Assembly (NCBI GenBank): GCA_949152475.1 | Contig: OX424570.1 | Location: 1,042,181-1,106,180, forward strand | Reading direction: 5' to 3' | Source of the DNA: Terebella lapidaria | Taxonomy: Eukaryota; Annelida; Polychaeta; Terebellida; Terebellidae | DNA length: 64,000 bases | In this document: positions 1 to 11,482 of the stretch, piece by piece | How the letters are laid out: each line of letters opens with the position of its first letter | Position numbering within the stretch: the stretch's first letter is position 1 | Program-made: the position numbers and the translations under genes | The notes under the pieces: model-generated | Told to the model about the DNA's origin: nothing | Seen by the model: only the letters and a program-made list of their open reading frames with translations | Database searches by the model: none

Positions 1-115
1 GCCGGGAATAGGCACGTCACCTGTACTCTGATGCAAACGAAATCTGATGATGTCTTATTAACCTGGCCGCACTGCAGCACCATAACCGTGGTGTCATATA
101 TATGTTTCATATATA

Positions 116-658
116 CTGTAAACCCCTTTAATTTCGCGGCCGTTTTTTTTTCGCGTTTTCATGATTTGGACATATTCGCGGCCGTTTAATTTCGCGTTTT
201 CTGTAACATGCATATTACTGGTAAAGCATTACAGAGGTATTTACCAATAACATACTCACTATGCTACCCAACAATTGGTAAAAATACTGACATGGACACA
301 ATTGTATCTTTATTATACTTATTACTAGTATTCCTTTATTTCCTGGCTTAGTAAACATGAATTGAATACAAATAGTCACAGTACAAAATTAACTACGTAC
401 ATATAAACTTGGAATTGGCTACTGGTTTTATTATGTTGAATGTACAACATTATTTGTTCTTCTGTTCTATACCACACACATTGCAAAGTCAATTTCCGAA
501 TCAACAGCAGATACAACCACATTAACCATGCTCAATATTAAATATATTCGCGAATCGAAATGCGGTTGACCAAAAAAATTCGCGTCCAGAAATTTTCGCG
601 TTTTTATTGAAAAAACGCGGCGAATATTAATGGCCGCGAAAAATTAAGGGGTTTACAG
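116..658. mobile_element. MITE-like DNA transposon with TA-type target duplication
   Basis: Terminal inverted repeats are directly visible: the left end reads CTGTAAACCCCTTTAATTTC and the right end is its inverse, finishing GGGGTTTACAG. TATA flanks both sides, fitting TA duplication as in Tc1/mariner-type MITEs. The interior is AT-rich with several 'TTCGCG' motifs near both ends and has no credible reading frame. About 543 bp. The superfamily is inferred from the flanks alone. Confidence 0.75.
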
Positions 659-779
659 TATATATTCGTTAGCTCCACTCCTGGAAGAGCATGTAGGCTA
701 TAGATCTATGTTCAAACAAAAATAGGTCAAGAAATTGCGGTGTTCAGATATTGCGTGTAACGTGTTGATACAAACACCA

Positions 780-1017
780 TTTTGAAGAAAATTGGGGACG
801 CTTATACTATTCAATGTAGCATCACTTACAAGATGAGATGAATGCACAGGTCACTTTCTCAAAAACTCCAATCTCTGCTCCGATCTCAGCTCTCGAGCTA
901 TTGTAATTCGTGTGTATGCCGATATTCATTCATGCCTTTGTCACTGTAATTTGCACATGTATGTACACTCATGTCTCTGCGGAAATAAACTAAAAAAAAA
1001 AAAAAAAAAAAAAAAAA
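780..1017 (+). mobile_element. Retroposed 3' end with poly-A tail (LINE 3' UTR, SINE or processed transcript)
   Basis: The segment ends in AATAAA followed within a few bases by a run of 26 A. It is bracketed by a perfect 14-bp direct repeat, TGATACAAACACCA, at 766-779 and 1018-1031. Together these are the hallmark of LINE-machinery retroposition. The body (about 210 bp before the tail) has no reading frame and no tRNA-like boxes that I can recognise, so a 5'-truncated LINE 3' UTR or a truncated mRNA copy is more likely than a tRNA SINE. The clean duplication and the unbroken A-run suggest a young insertion. Confidence 0.8.
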
Positions 1018-1031
1018 TGATACAAACACCA

Positions 1032-1462
1032 ATACAATACCATATTGATGCAGGTGCTGTATTGTTGTGTATATGTGACTCTCGACAGTGAATTGTCACT
1101 AAATATTCACTTTGGAAGTGGGGTGCCTATCCAAAAATCGGGGTTGTCACATCAAAAGTTGAGGGATCGGGACCCCCTGTTCCCTAGTGGTTACGCCCTT
1201 GAAACTAATGAAAGATGCAGCCAGCTGCATTAAAATTGCTGTTTTATTGTGATTCACGAACATTTTAAACCAAAATTTGAATCCAGTAAGTTTCTCACTT
1301 CCAATCAATGCCAATTTTATACAGTGTACATTTTCAATCAAATCAAAACTGATATGTCATGTATAATGTCATTTTACAAAACGCAACACGATCTCTGTTT
1401 CGATTTGATTCTACACCGCATTTTTGTGTAATGGAGTTTATCATGTTTATCGAGGCAATTTT
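1032..1462. other. Unique sequence without recognised feature
   Basis: AT-rich single-copy-looking sequence between the retroposed segment and the first F1 element. Short open frames exist here but have no recognisable domain or consistent splice context. I see no RNA gene. Confidence 0.5.
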
Positions 1463-3839
1463 AGGTTACCGGACCTATGGTCCGATAACCTATTGGCATG
1501 GCGTTGCGTCCGTCGTCCGTCGTCGTCGTCCGTCGTCGTCCACATTTTTATCTTTTTTGTTTACGGGCGAATTTTTCTGAAATTTTGCACAAAAATACTT
1601 AAAAATAATTCAAGAAGGAAGTATTTTTTAGTTTTTTGATTTTCGCATTTTTTTTCAAAATGGCGGCCGTTTTCGACGAAAAATGCCTGATTTTGGACTT
1701 TGGCGACCATTTTCTCAAAATCTGTTCAGTAACTTTTTTTCTTTTTGATACATAAGACTCCTGATATGTACTCCTATGATGTCTATAAATTTCGTTGCGC
1801 TTGAATCGCTCGAAGTGGGCCATTTTGGCCCAAACTCGGCCCAAATGGGACTTTCCCATGTTAAATTCTCCTATGCTTTATAATGGGACACATTATGCCT
1901 AATATCTCACTTGATATTGAGATTAGAGACTAGGAATCAATTGTGGACATATAGGAAATGATATATGCTGAATATTCTCGTGACTTTGAATTTGACCTCT
2001 GACCTCAGTTTCAAGGTCAGAGCACAAAATGGCTTATATCTCGCTTATTATTGACTCTACAGCTTAGGAATCAATTGTGGACATATAGGAAATAATATAT
2101 GCTGAATATTCTCGTGACCTTGAATTTGACCTCTGACCTCAGTTTCAAGGTCAGAGCACAAAATGGCTTATATCTCGCTTATTATCGACTCTACAGCTTA
2201 GGAATCAATTGTGGACATATAGGAAATGATATATGCTGAATATTCTCGTGACCTTGAATTTGACCTCTGACCTCAGTTTCAAGGTCAGAGAACAAAATGG
2301 CTAATATCTCGCTTATTATCGACTTTACAGCTTAGGAATCAATTGTGGACGCATAGGAAATGATATATGCAGATTATTGTCATGACCTTGAATTTGACCT
2401 TTGACCTCATTTTCAAGGTCACAGGGCAAAATGGCTAATATCTCACTTATTATCGACTTTACAGCTTAGGAATCAATTATGAACATATAGGAAATGATAT
2501 ATGCAGATTATTGTCATGACCTTGAATTTGACCTTTGACCTCATTTTCAAGGTCACAGGGCAAAATGGCTAATATCTCGCTTCTTATCAACTTTACAGCT
2601 TAGGAATCAATTATGAACATATAGGAAATGATATATGCAGATTATTGTCATGACCTTGAATTTGACCTTTGACCTCATTTTCAAGGTCACAGGACAAAAT
2701 GATTAATATCTCACTTGTTATCGATTTTACAGCTTAAGGATCATTTGTGGACATGTAGGAAATGATATATGCTGAATATTCTTGTGACTTTGAATTTGAC
2801 CTCTGACCTCATTTTCAAGGTCAAGAACACAAAATGGCTAATATCTCACTTATGGTCGACTTTAGAGCTTAGGAATCAGTTGTGGGCATATAGGAAATGA
2901 TAAACGCCTAATATTCTGATGACCTTGAATTTGACCTTTGACCTCATTTTTTTAAAGACCTAGTAGCATGCTGATGAAAGTGCTTTTCATTTAGTCCATT
3001 ATGAATATTTATCTGTAAATTCGAACGAATTTTACAAATACAATCAATGGGTTTCGAGATATTGAATCAAATAGGCACACCTTCTGTAAATTGCCGAAGA
3101 TTTTGATCACGATTTTAGTATGGGTCACGTGGTTTGTGACGTCATTTGAGGCAGTACTGAAAGTACATGTAGCCAGCAAGGTAAACTGCATGTCGCATAT
3201 TCATTCTCGTTGTGTATGTTTGACGATTCAAGTGAGCGGGTGAGATGGTTGAAATACGGCATTTCAGGTCTTGATATTTAGAATCAGTACTATCCATTCT
3301 CCCAGAAAGGAGGTTTGTTGAACTGCAAGATGTCCAGTATTTGTTGGTTTTCTTTGACCTCATTTTCAAGGTCAGAGAACGAAATGGCTAATATCTCGCT
3401 TTTTATCGACTTTACAGCTTAGCAATCAATTGTGGACATATAGAAAATGATATATTCTGAACATTGTCATGACCTTGAACTTCACCTTTGACCTGATTTT
3501 CAAGGTCACAGGACAAAATGAATATTAGCTCGCTTATTATCGACTCTAGAGCTTAGGAATCAATTATGAGCGTATAGGAAATGATATAAGCTGAATATTG
3601 CTATGACCTTGAATTCAACCTTTGACCTCATTTTCAAGGTCACAGGACATAATGGTTAATATCTCGCTCATTATTGACTTTACAGCTTAAGAATCAGTTG
3701 TGGACGTACTAGAAATGACGTATGCCGAATATTATCGTGTCCTTGAATTGAACAGTGACCTTATTTTCAAGGTCATGGGACAAACTACTAATATCTAAAA
3801 TATGTATTGTCCGGTAACCTTTCTTAGCCCTTGGGGTAA
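1463..3839 (+). mobile_element. F1 element copy (HINE/pearl-like), full ends
   Basis: This entry defines F1. The 5' end AGGTTACCGGACC continues into an imperfect hairpin, AGGTTA-C-CGGACC / GGTCCG-A-TAACCT. About 45 bp in comes a CGTC/CGTCC microsatellite, then a conserved block of about 450 bp ('AAAATGGCGGCCGTTTTCG', 'AACTCGGCCCAAATGGGAC'), then tandem 134-bp monomers. The 3' end has GTCCGGTAACCT (inverse of the 5' end) followed by a hairpin like TTAGCCC-TT-GGGCTAA and a T-run. Subterminal inverted repeat, central tandem array, 3' stem-loop and insertion in T-runs match non-autonomous Helentrons (HINE, DINE-1, bivalve pearl). No protein is encoded. This copy carries a foreign insert of about 400 bp at 2953-3353. 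Confidence 0.8.
2953..3353. other. Non-repeat insert inside an F1 tandem array
   Basis: The 134-bp monomer pattern stops after 'TTTGACCTCATTTTTTTAAA' and resumes at 'TTTGACCTCATTTTCAAGG'. The roughly 400 bp between do not resemble F1-F4. The minus strand holds an open frame of about 75 codons over most of it, but I recognise no domain. It could be a captured host fragment or a separate small insertion. No terminal repeats or target duplication are evident. Confidence 0.5.
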
Positions 3840-3939
3840 TTTTTTTTTTTCCCCGCCGTTTTGGTTTCTGACCGAAACGGAAGAATGGATTTTTCAGCCG
3901 GATCCGAGGTCCATGACGTTGAAATTCATGTCCATTTTT
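3840..3939 (+). mobile_element. F4 fragment between two F1 copies
   Basis: Contains the F4 5'-region motif CCGCCGTTTTGGTTTC and the 'GCCGGATCCGAGGTCC' stretch seen also near 13.9 kb, 23.1 kb and 24.8 kb. It is a short remnant trapped between the 3' end of one F1 copy and the 5' end of the next. Confidence 0.6.
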
Positions 3940-5503
3940 AGGTTACCGGACCTTCGGTCCGATAACCTATTGCCGTGGCGTTGCGTCCGTCGTCCATCGT
4001 CGTCGTCCGTCGTCGTCCGTCTACATTTTTATCTTTAAAGTTTACGATCGAATCTTTCTGAAATTTTGCACAAAAATGCCTAAAAATATTTCGAGAGGGA
4101 GGTATTTTTTATTTTTTTTATTTTCGCAATTATTTCAAAATGGCGGCCGTTTTCGTCGAAAAATGGCCAATTTTGGACTTTGGCTTTCTCAAAAAAATTT
4201 CTCAAAATCTGTTCAGTAACTTTTTTTCTTATTCATGCATAACACTCCTCATATGTACCTCTGTGACATGTATAAATTTCGTTGCCCTTGAATCGCTCGA
4301 AGTGGGCCATTTTGGGCCCAAACTCGGCCCAAATGGGACTTTCCCATGTTAAATTCTCCTATGCTTTATAATGGGACACATTAAGCCTAATATCTCACTT
4401 AATATTGAGATTAGAGACTAGGAATCAATTGTGGACATATAGGAAATGATATATGCTGAATATTGTTGTGACCTTGAATTTGACCTTGGACCTCATTTTC
4501 AAGGTCACAGGACAAAATGGCTAATATCTCGCTTATTATCGACTTTACAGCTTAGGAATACATTGTGAACATATAGGAAATGATATATGCTGAATTTTCT
4601 CGTGACCTCGAATTTGACTTTGACCTCATTTCCAAGGTCACAGGACAAAATTGCTAATATCTCGCTTATTATCGACTTTACAGCTTAGGAATCAATTGTG
4701 AACATATAGGAAATGATATATGCTGAATATTTTTGTGACCTTGAATTTGACCTTTGACCTCATTTTCAAGGTCACAGGACAAAATGGCCAATATCTTGCT
4801 TATTAGTGACCTTATGCCTTATGAGTCAATTGTGAACATATAGGAAATGATATATGCTGAATATTCTAGTGACCTTGAATTTGACTTTTGACCTCATTTT
4901 CAAGGTCAACAGGACAAAATGGCTAATATTTTGCTTATTATCAACTTTACAGCTTAGGAATCAATTGTGAACATATAGGAAATGATATATTCTGGATATT
5001 CTCATGACCTTGAATTTGACCTTTGACCTAAATTTCAAGGCCAGTCATTTTATTTTCAAGGTCAGAATACAAAATGGTTTATATCTCTCTTATTATCAAA
5101 TTCACAGTTTAGGGGTCCATAGTGAACATATAGGAAATGATGTATGCTGAATATTTTGGTGATCTAGAATTTGACCTTTGATCCAATTTTCAAGGTCAGA
5201 GAACAAAATGGCTAATATGTCGCTTATTATCATCTTTACAGCTTAGGAATCAATTGCAAATATAGAGGAATGATATATACTGAATCTTTTCATGAACTTG
5301 AACTTTGACCTCATTTTCTAGGTCACATCACCGATCACAGAATGGCTGATATCCCACTTATTATCGACTTTACAGCTCAGGAATTTATTGTGGACATACT
5401 AGAAGTGATATATTTGTTGAAAAATTATTTTCAAGGTCGCTGGACAAAAGGCTAATATCTAAAATGTATATTGTCCGGTAACCTTTCTTAGCCCTTGGGC
5501 TAA
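3940..5503 (+). mobile_element. F1 element copy, full ends
   Basis: Starts with AGGTTACCGGACC and the terminal hairpin and ends with GTCCGGTAACC and TTAGCCCTTGGGCTAA. The tandem section has about seven monomers. The last ones diverge more than those nearer the 5' end, so the array grew mainly from one side or the outer units are older. Confidence 0.8.
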
Positions 5504-5508
5504 TTTTT

Positions 5509-6979
5509 AGGTTACCGGACCTATGGTCCGATAACCTATTGGCATGGCGTTGCGTCCGTCGTCCGTCGTCCGTCGTCGTCCGTCGTCGTCCGTCGTCGTC
5601 CGTCGTCGTCCGTCGTCGTCCGTCGTCGTCGTCGTCGTGCACATTTTTATCTTTTTTGTTTACGGGCGAATTCTTCTGAAATTTTGCACAAAAATACTTA
5701 AAAATAATTCAAGAAGGAGGTATTTTTTAGTTTTTTGATTTTCGCTTTTTCTTCAAAATGGCGGCCGTTTTCGACGAAAAATGCCTGATTTTGGACTTTG
5801 GCGGCCATTTTCTCAAAATCTGTTCAGTAACTTTTTTTCTTTTTGATACATAAGACTCCTCATATGTACTTCTATGATGTCTATAAATTTCGTTGCGCTT
5901 GAATCGCTCGAAGTGGGCCATTTTGGCCCAAACTCGGCCCAAATGGGACTTTCCCATGTTAAATTCTCCTATGCTTTATAATGGGACACATTATGCCTAA
6001 TATCTCACTTGATATTAAGATTAGAGACTAGGAATCAATTGTGGACATATAGGAAATGATATATGCTGAATATTCTCGTGACCTTGATATATGCTGAATA
6101 TTCTCAGTTTCAAGGTCAGAGCACAAAATGGCTTATATCTCGCTTATAATCGACTCTACAGCTTAGGAATCAATTGTGGACATATAGGAAATAATATATG
6201 CTGAATATTCTCGTGACCTTGAATTTGACCTCTGACCTCAGTTTCAAGGTCAGAGAACAAAATGGCTTATATCTCACTTATTATCGACTCTACAGCTTAG
6301 GAATCAATTGTGGACATATAGGAAATGATATATGCTGAATATTCTGATGACCTTGAATTTGACCTTCGAACTCATTTTCAAGGTCACAGGACAAAATGGC
6401 TAATATCTCGCTTGTTATCGACTTTACAGCTTAGCAATCAATTATGAACATATAGGAAATGATATATGCAGATTATTGTCATGACCTTGAATTTGACCTT
6501 TGACCTCATTTTCAAGGTCACAGGACAAAATGGCTAATATCTCACTTATTATCGATTTTACAGCTTAGGAATCAATTGTGGACATATAGGAAATGATATA
6601 TGCTGAATATTCTCGTGACCTTGAATTTGATCTCTGACCTCATTTTCAAGGTCCAAGGACAAACTGGCTCATATCTAGCTCCTCTTTTGACTGTATGGCT
6701 TGGGAATCAATTGTGGACATGATATAGAAAATGATGTACATTGAATATTTTGATGATCTTGAATTTGACCTTTGCCCCTTCATTTTCAAGGCCACAGCAC
6801 AAAATTGCTAATATCTCTCTGATTATTGAATTTACAGCTTAGCAATCAACTGTGGACATGATATATGATTAATGTTATATATGCTGAATATTCTCTTGAC
6901 CTTGAATTCAACCAGTGACCTGGCTAACATCTAAAATATTAAACATTGTCCGGTAACCTATCTTCGGCCCTTGGCCTAA
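5509..6979 (+). mobile_element. F1 element copy, full ends, with GTC-rich microsatellite
   Basis: The 5' end follows directly on the T5 after the previous copy's CTAA, a head-to-tail junction. The 3' end is the variant TCGGCCCTTGGCCTAA, which keeps the pairing of the stem although the bases differ from GCCC/GGGC. That compensatory change supports a real stem-loop. Confidence 0.8.
5547..5638. repeat. CGTCCGTCGTC microsatellite
   Basis: About 90 bp of CGTCCGTCGTC units, the longest in-family expansion of the short tract found just inside the 5' end of F1 copies. Lengths differ strongly between copies. It is a source of spurious long open frames rich in Arg, Pro and Ser. Confidence 0.9.
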
Positions 6980-7479
6980 TTTTGGACTTAGTTCCCACAC
7001 GATAACTCAAAAAATATACAGGCAATGCCTGCAGAACTCTGCATGGAGATTCATATACCAACAGGGAAGAACTCTATTGATTTTGGGATCAATCCCTCAA
7101 ACAACCTTTGACCTAGAGGTCGGAAGAGTTTTCGCCCAGTCATCCTTGAGGTTTCCTGCATATCTCGGAATCGGTGCGTCTTAGAGCGAAATTGATGTTA
7201 TTTTCGGATTCGTTGTCCTAGACAAACATGTCTAAGTGGTATTGAGGATGACCTTTGACCTTGATCTTGAATTTTCTGCCGAGTCGGCATTTTTCGTTTT
7301 CGTTGATATCTTGGAAACAGTGCATCGTAGAGCGAAACGGACGTTATTTTCAGACTCGTTGCCCTAGACAAAGGTGTCTGATGCGTATTATGGATGAATT
7401 TTGACCTTGACCTGAATTTTCTTTGCCGAGTCGACATTTTTCGTTTTCAGTGATATCGTAGAGTGAAAGGGACGTTACT
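6980..7479 (+). mobile_element. F4 fragment, interrupted by F1
   Basis: Contains the F4 5' block ('ATAACTCAAAAAATATACAG', TTTGACCTAGAGGTC) and then more than two 147-bp F4 monomers marked by GCCGAGTCGGCATTTTTCG and 'CTAGACAAACATGTCT'. It stops in mid-monomer where an F1 5' end begins. Confidence 0.7.
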
Positions 7480-7570
7480 AGGTTACCGGACCTATGGTCC
7501 GATGACCTATTGGCATGGCGTTGCGTCCGTTGTCCGTCGTCCGTCGTCGTCCGTCGTCGTCCACATTTTT
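7480..7570 (+). mobile_element. F1 5'-end fragment split by another F1
   Basis: Only the hairpin and microsatellite of an F1 copy, ending 'CCACATTTTT', at which point a second complete F1 5' end begins. The same break point, the T-run after CCACA, is used at about 11.48 kb and 61.40 kb. Confidence 0.75.
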
Positions 7571-10042
7571 AGGTTACCGGACCTTTGGTCCGATAACCTA
7601 TTGCCATGGCGTTGCGTCCGGCGTCCGTCGTCCGTCGTCCGTCGTCCGTCGTCCGTCCGTCCGTCCGTTCACATTTTTATCTTTAAAGTTTATGATGGAA
7701 TATTTCTGAAATTTTGCACAAAAATAACTAAAAATATTTCCAGGAAAGGTTTTTTTTAGTTTTCTGATTTTCCAATTTTTTTCAAAATGGCGGCCGTTTT
7801 CGTCGAAAAATGGCCAATTTTGGACTTTGACAATCATTTTCTCAAAATCTTATCAGTAACTTTTTTTCTTATTGATGCATAACACTCCTCCTATGTGCCC
7901 CTGTGACATGTATAAATTTCGTTGCCCTTGAATCGCTCGAAGTGGGCCATTTTGGGCCCAAACTCGGCCCAAATGGGACTCTCCCATGTTAAATTCTCCT
8001 ATGCTTTATAATGGGACACAATTAAGCCTAATATCTCACTTAATATTGAGATTAGAGACTAGGAATCAATTGTGCACATATAGGAAATGATATATCCTGA
8101 ATATTCTGGTGACCTTGAATTTGACCTCTGACCTCGGTTTCAAGGTCAGAGGGCCATTTTCGTCGAAAAATGGCCAATTTTGGACTTTGACGGTCATTTT
8201 CTCAGAATCCGTTCAGTAACTATTTTTCTTATCAATGCATAACACTCCTCATATGTACCCCTGTGACACGTATAAATTTCGTTGCCCTTGAATCGCTCGA
8301 AGTAGGCCATTTTGGGCCCAAACTCGGCCCAAATGGGACTTTCCCATGTTAAATTCTCCTATGCTTGACAATGGGACACATTAAGCCTAATATCTCACTT
8401 AATATTGAGATTAGAGACTAGGAATCAATTGTGGACATATAGGAAATGATATATGCTGAATATTCTCAGGGTCTTGAATTTGACCTCTGACCTCGGTTTC
8501 AAGGTCAGAGCACAAAATGTCTAATATCTTGCTTATTAACGACTTTACAGCTTAGGAACCAATTGTGGACATATAGGAAATGATATATGCCGAATATTCT
8601 GATGACCTTGAATTTGACCTTTGACCTCATTTTCAAGGTCACACCACAGAATGGCTAATATCTCCCTTATTATCGATTTTACAGCTTAGGGATCAATTGT
8701 GGACATATAGGAAATGATATATGCTGAATATTCTCGTGATCTTGAATTTGACTTCTGACCTCAGTTTCAAGGTCAAAGCACAAAATGGCTAATATCTTGC
8801 TTATTATTGACTTTACAGTGTAGGAATCAATTATGAACTTATAGGAAATGATATATGCAGATTATTGTCATGACCTTGAATTTGACCTTTGACCTCATTT
8901 TCAAAGTCACAGGACAAAATGGCTAATATCTCATTTATTATCGATTCTACAGCTTAGGGAGCAATTGTGGACATATAGGAAATGATATATGCTGAATATT
9001 CTTGTGACCTTGAATTTGACCTTTGACCTCATTTTCAAAGTCACAGGACAAAATGGCTAATATCTCATTTATTATCGATTCTACAGCTTAGGGAGCAACT
9101 GTGGTCATATAGGAAATGATATATGCTGAATATTATCGTGACCTTGAATTTGACCTCTGACCTCAGTTTCAAGGTCAGAGCTCAAAATGGCTAATATTTC
9201 GCTTATTATTGACTTTACAGCTTAGGAATCAATTGTGGACATATAGGAAATGATATATGCAGATTAATATCGAGACTATCAATTTGACCTTTGACCTCAT
9301 TTTCAGGATCACAGGACAAAATGGCTGATATCTCGCTTTTTATCCACTTTACAGCTTAGCAATCAATTGTGAACATATAGGAAATGATATATGCTGAATA
9401 TTGCTATGACCTTGAATTTGACCTTGACCTCCTTTTCAAGGTCGCAGGACAAAATAGCTAATATCTCGCTTATTATCGATTTCACAGCTTAGGAATCAAT
9501 TATGAACATATAGGAAATGATATATGCTGAATATTGCTATGACCTTGAATTTGACCTTTGACCTCATTTTCAAGGTCAGAGAACGAAATGGGTAATATCT
9601 CGCTTTTTATTGACTTTACAGCTTGGCAATCAATTGGGGACATATAGAAAATGATATATTCTGAACATTGTCATGACCTTGAACTTCACCTTTGACCTAA
9701 TTTCCAAGGTCACAGGACAAAATGGCTAATGGCTTGCTCATTATGGACTTTACAGCTTAGGAATCAATTATGAACATATAGGAAATGATATATGCTGAAT
9801 ATTGCTATGACCTTGAATTCGACCTTTGACCTCATTTTCAAGGTCACAGGACATAATGGCTAATATCTCGCTTATTATTGACTTCACAGCTTAGGAATTA
9901 ATTGTGGACATACTAGAAATGACATATGCCGAATATTATCGTGTCCTTGAATTGACCAATGACGTTTTTTAAAGGTCACGGGACAAAATACTAATATCTA
10001 AAATATATATTGTCCGGTAACCTTTCTTAGCCCTTGGGCTAA
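7571..10042 (+). mobile_element. F1 element copy, full ends
   Basis: A complete copy with 5' hairpin, microsatellite, conserved block, a second partial conserved block at about 8.15 kb, a long array of 134-bp monomers, then GTCCGGTAACC and the TTAGCCCTTGGGCTAA stem. The repeated conserved block shows that duplication within the element is not limited to the monomers. Confidence 0.8.
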
Positions 10043-11376
10043 TTTTTATCTTTTTTGTTTACAGGCGAATTTTTCTGAAATTTTGCACAAAAATGCTTAA
10101 AAATAATTCAAGAAGGAGGTATTTTTTAGTTTTTTGATTTTCACATTTTTTTCAAAATGGCGGCAGTTTTCGACGAAAAATGCCTGATTTTGGACTTTGG
10201 CGACCATTTTCTCAAAATCTGTTCAGTAACTTTTTTCCTTTTTGATAAATAAGACTCCTCATATGTACTCCTCTGATGTCTATAAATTTCGTTGCGCTTG
10301 AATCGCTCGAAGTGGGCCATTTTGGCCCAAACTCGGCCCAAATGGGACTTTCCCATGTTAAATTCTCCTATGCTTTATAATGGGACACATTATGCCTAAT
10401 ATCTCACTTGATATTGAGATTAGAGACTAGGAATCAATTGTGGACATATAGGAAATGATATATGCTGAATATTCTCGTGACCTTGAATTTGACCTCTGAC
10501 CTCAGTTTCAAGGTCAGAGCACAAAATGGCTTATATCTCGCTTATTATCGACTCTACAGCTTAGGAATCAATTGTGGACATATAGGAAATAATATATGCT
10601 GAATATTCTTGTGACCTTGAATTTGACCTCTGACCTCAGTTTCAAGGTCAGAGCACAAAATGGCTTATATCTTGCTTATCATCGACTCTACAGCTTAGGA
10701 ATCAATTGTGGACATATAGGAAATGATATATGCTGAATATTCTGATGACCTTGAATTTGACCTTCAACCTCATTTTCAAGGTCACAGGACAAAATGGCTA
10801 ATATCTCGCTTGTTATCGACTTTACAGCTTAGCAATCAATTGTGAACATATAGGAAATGATATATGCAGATTATTGTCATGACCTTGAATTTGACCTTTG
10901 ACCTTATTTTCAAGGTCACAGGACAAAATGGCTAATAGCTCACTTATTATCGATTTTACAACTTTAGAATCAATTGTGGACATATAGGTGATGATATATG
11001 CTGAATATTCTCGGGACCTTGGATTTGACCTCTGACCTCATTTTCAAGGTCACAGGACAAACTGGCTCATATTTGCTCCTCTATTGACTGTATGGCTTGG
11101 GAATCAATTGTGGACATGATATAGAAAATGATATACATTGAATATTTTGATGACCTTGAATTCGACCTTTGCCCCTTCATTCTCAAGACCACAGTACAAA
11201 ATTGCTAATATCTCTCTGATTATTGAATTTACAGCTTAGCAATCAACTGTGGACATGATATATGCTTAATGTTATATATGCTGAATATTCTCTTGACCTT
11301 GAATTCAACCAGTGACCTGGCTAACATCTAAGATATTAAATATTGTCCGGTAACCTATTTTCGGCCCTTGGCCTAA
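10043..11376 (+). mobile_element. F1 copy lacking its 5' ~100 bp
   Basis: Directly after the T5 of the preceding copy the sequence enters F1 at 'TTTATCTTTTTTGTTTACAG', without hairpin or microsatellite. The 3' end is the GGCCCTTGGCC stem variant. It is best read as the right part of an F1 copy split in a T-run by the element before it. Confidence 0.75.
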
Positions 11377-11383
11377 TTTTTTT

Positions 11384-11482
11384 AGGTTACCAGACATATG
11401 GTCCAATAACCTATTGGCATGGCGTTGCATCCGTCATCCGTCGTCGACGGCGTCGTTGTCAGCATCGTCCATTCACATTTTT
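11384..11482 (+). mobile_element. F1 5'-end fragment split by another F1
   Basis: A diverged terminus (AGGTTACCAGACATATGG) and a degenerate CGTC tract, broken at 'TTCACATTTTT' by the next F1 5' end. Same nested arrangement as at 7.57 kb. Confidence 0.7.

Noticed and set aside
1599-1859. Recurrent minus-strand frames of 60-97 residues with HLGRVWAKMAHFERFKRNEI in most F1 copies
   Set aside because: They are the antisense of the F1 conserved block. They lack splice context and vary in length with random stops. Their recurrence reflects the repeat's abundance, not a conserved protein.
1900-2940. 134-bp arrays as a CRISPR array or centromeric satellite
   Set aside because: No spacers, and the arrays always sit between F1 termini, so they are the internal tandem part of a transposon.
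5544-5738. Frames rich in VVRRRPSSS and similar
   Set aside because: Translation of the CGTC/CGTCC microsatellite; composition artefact.
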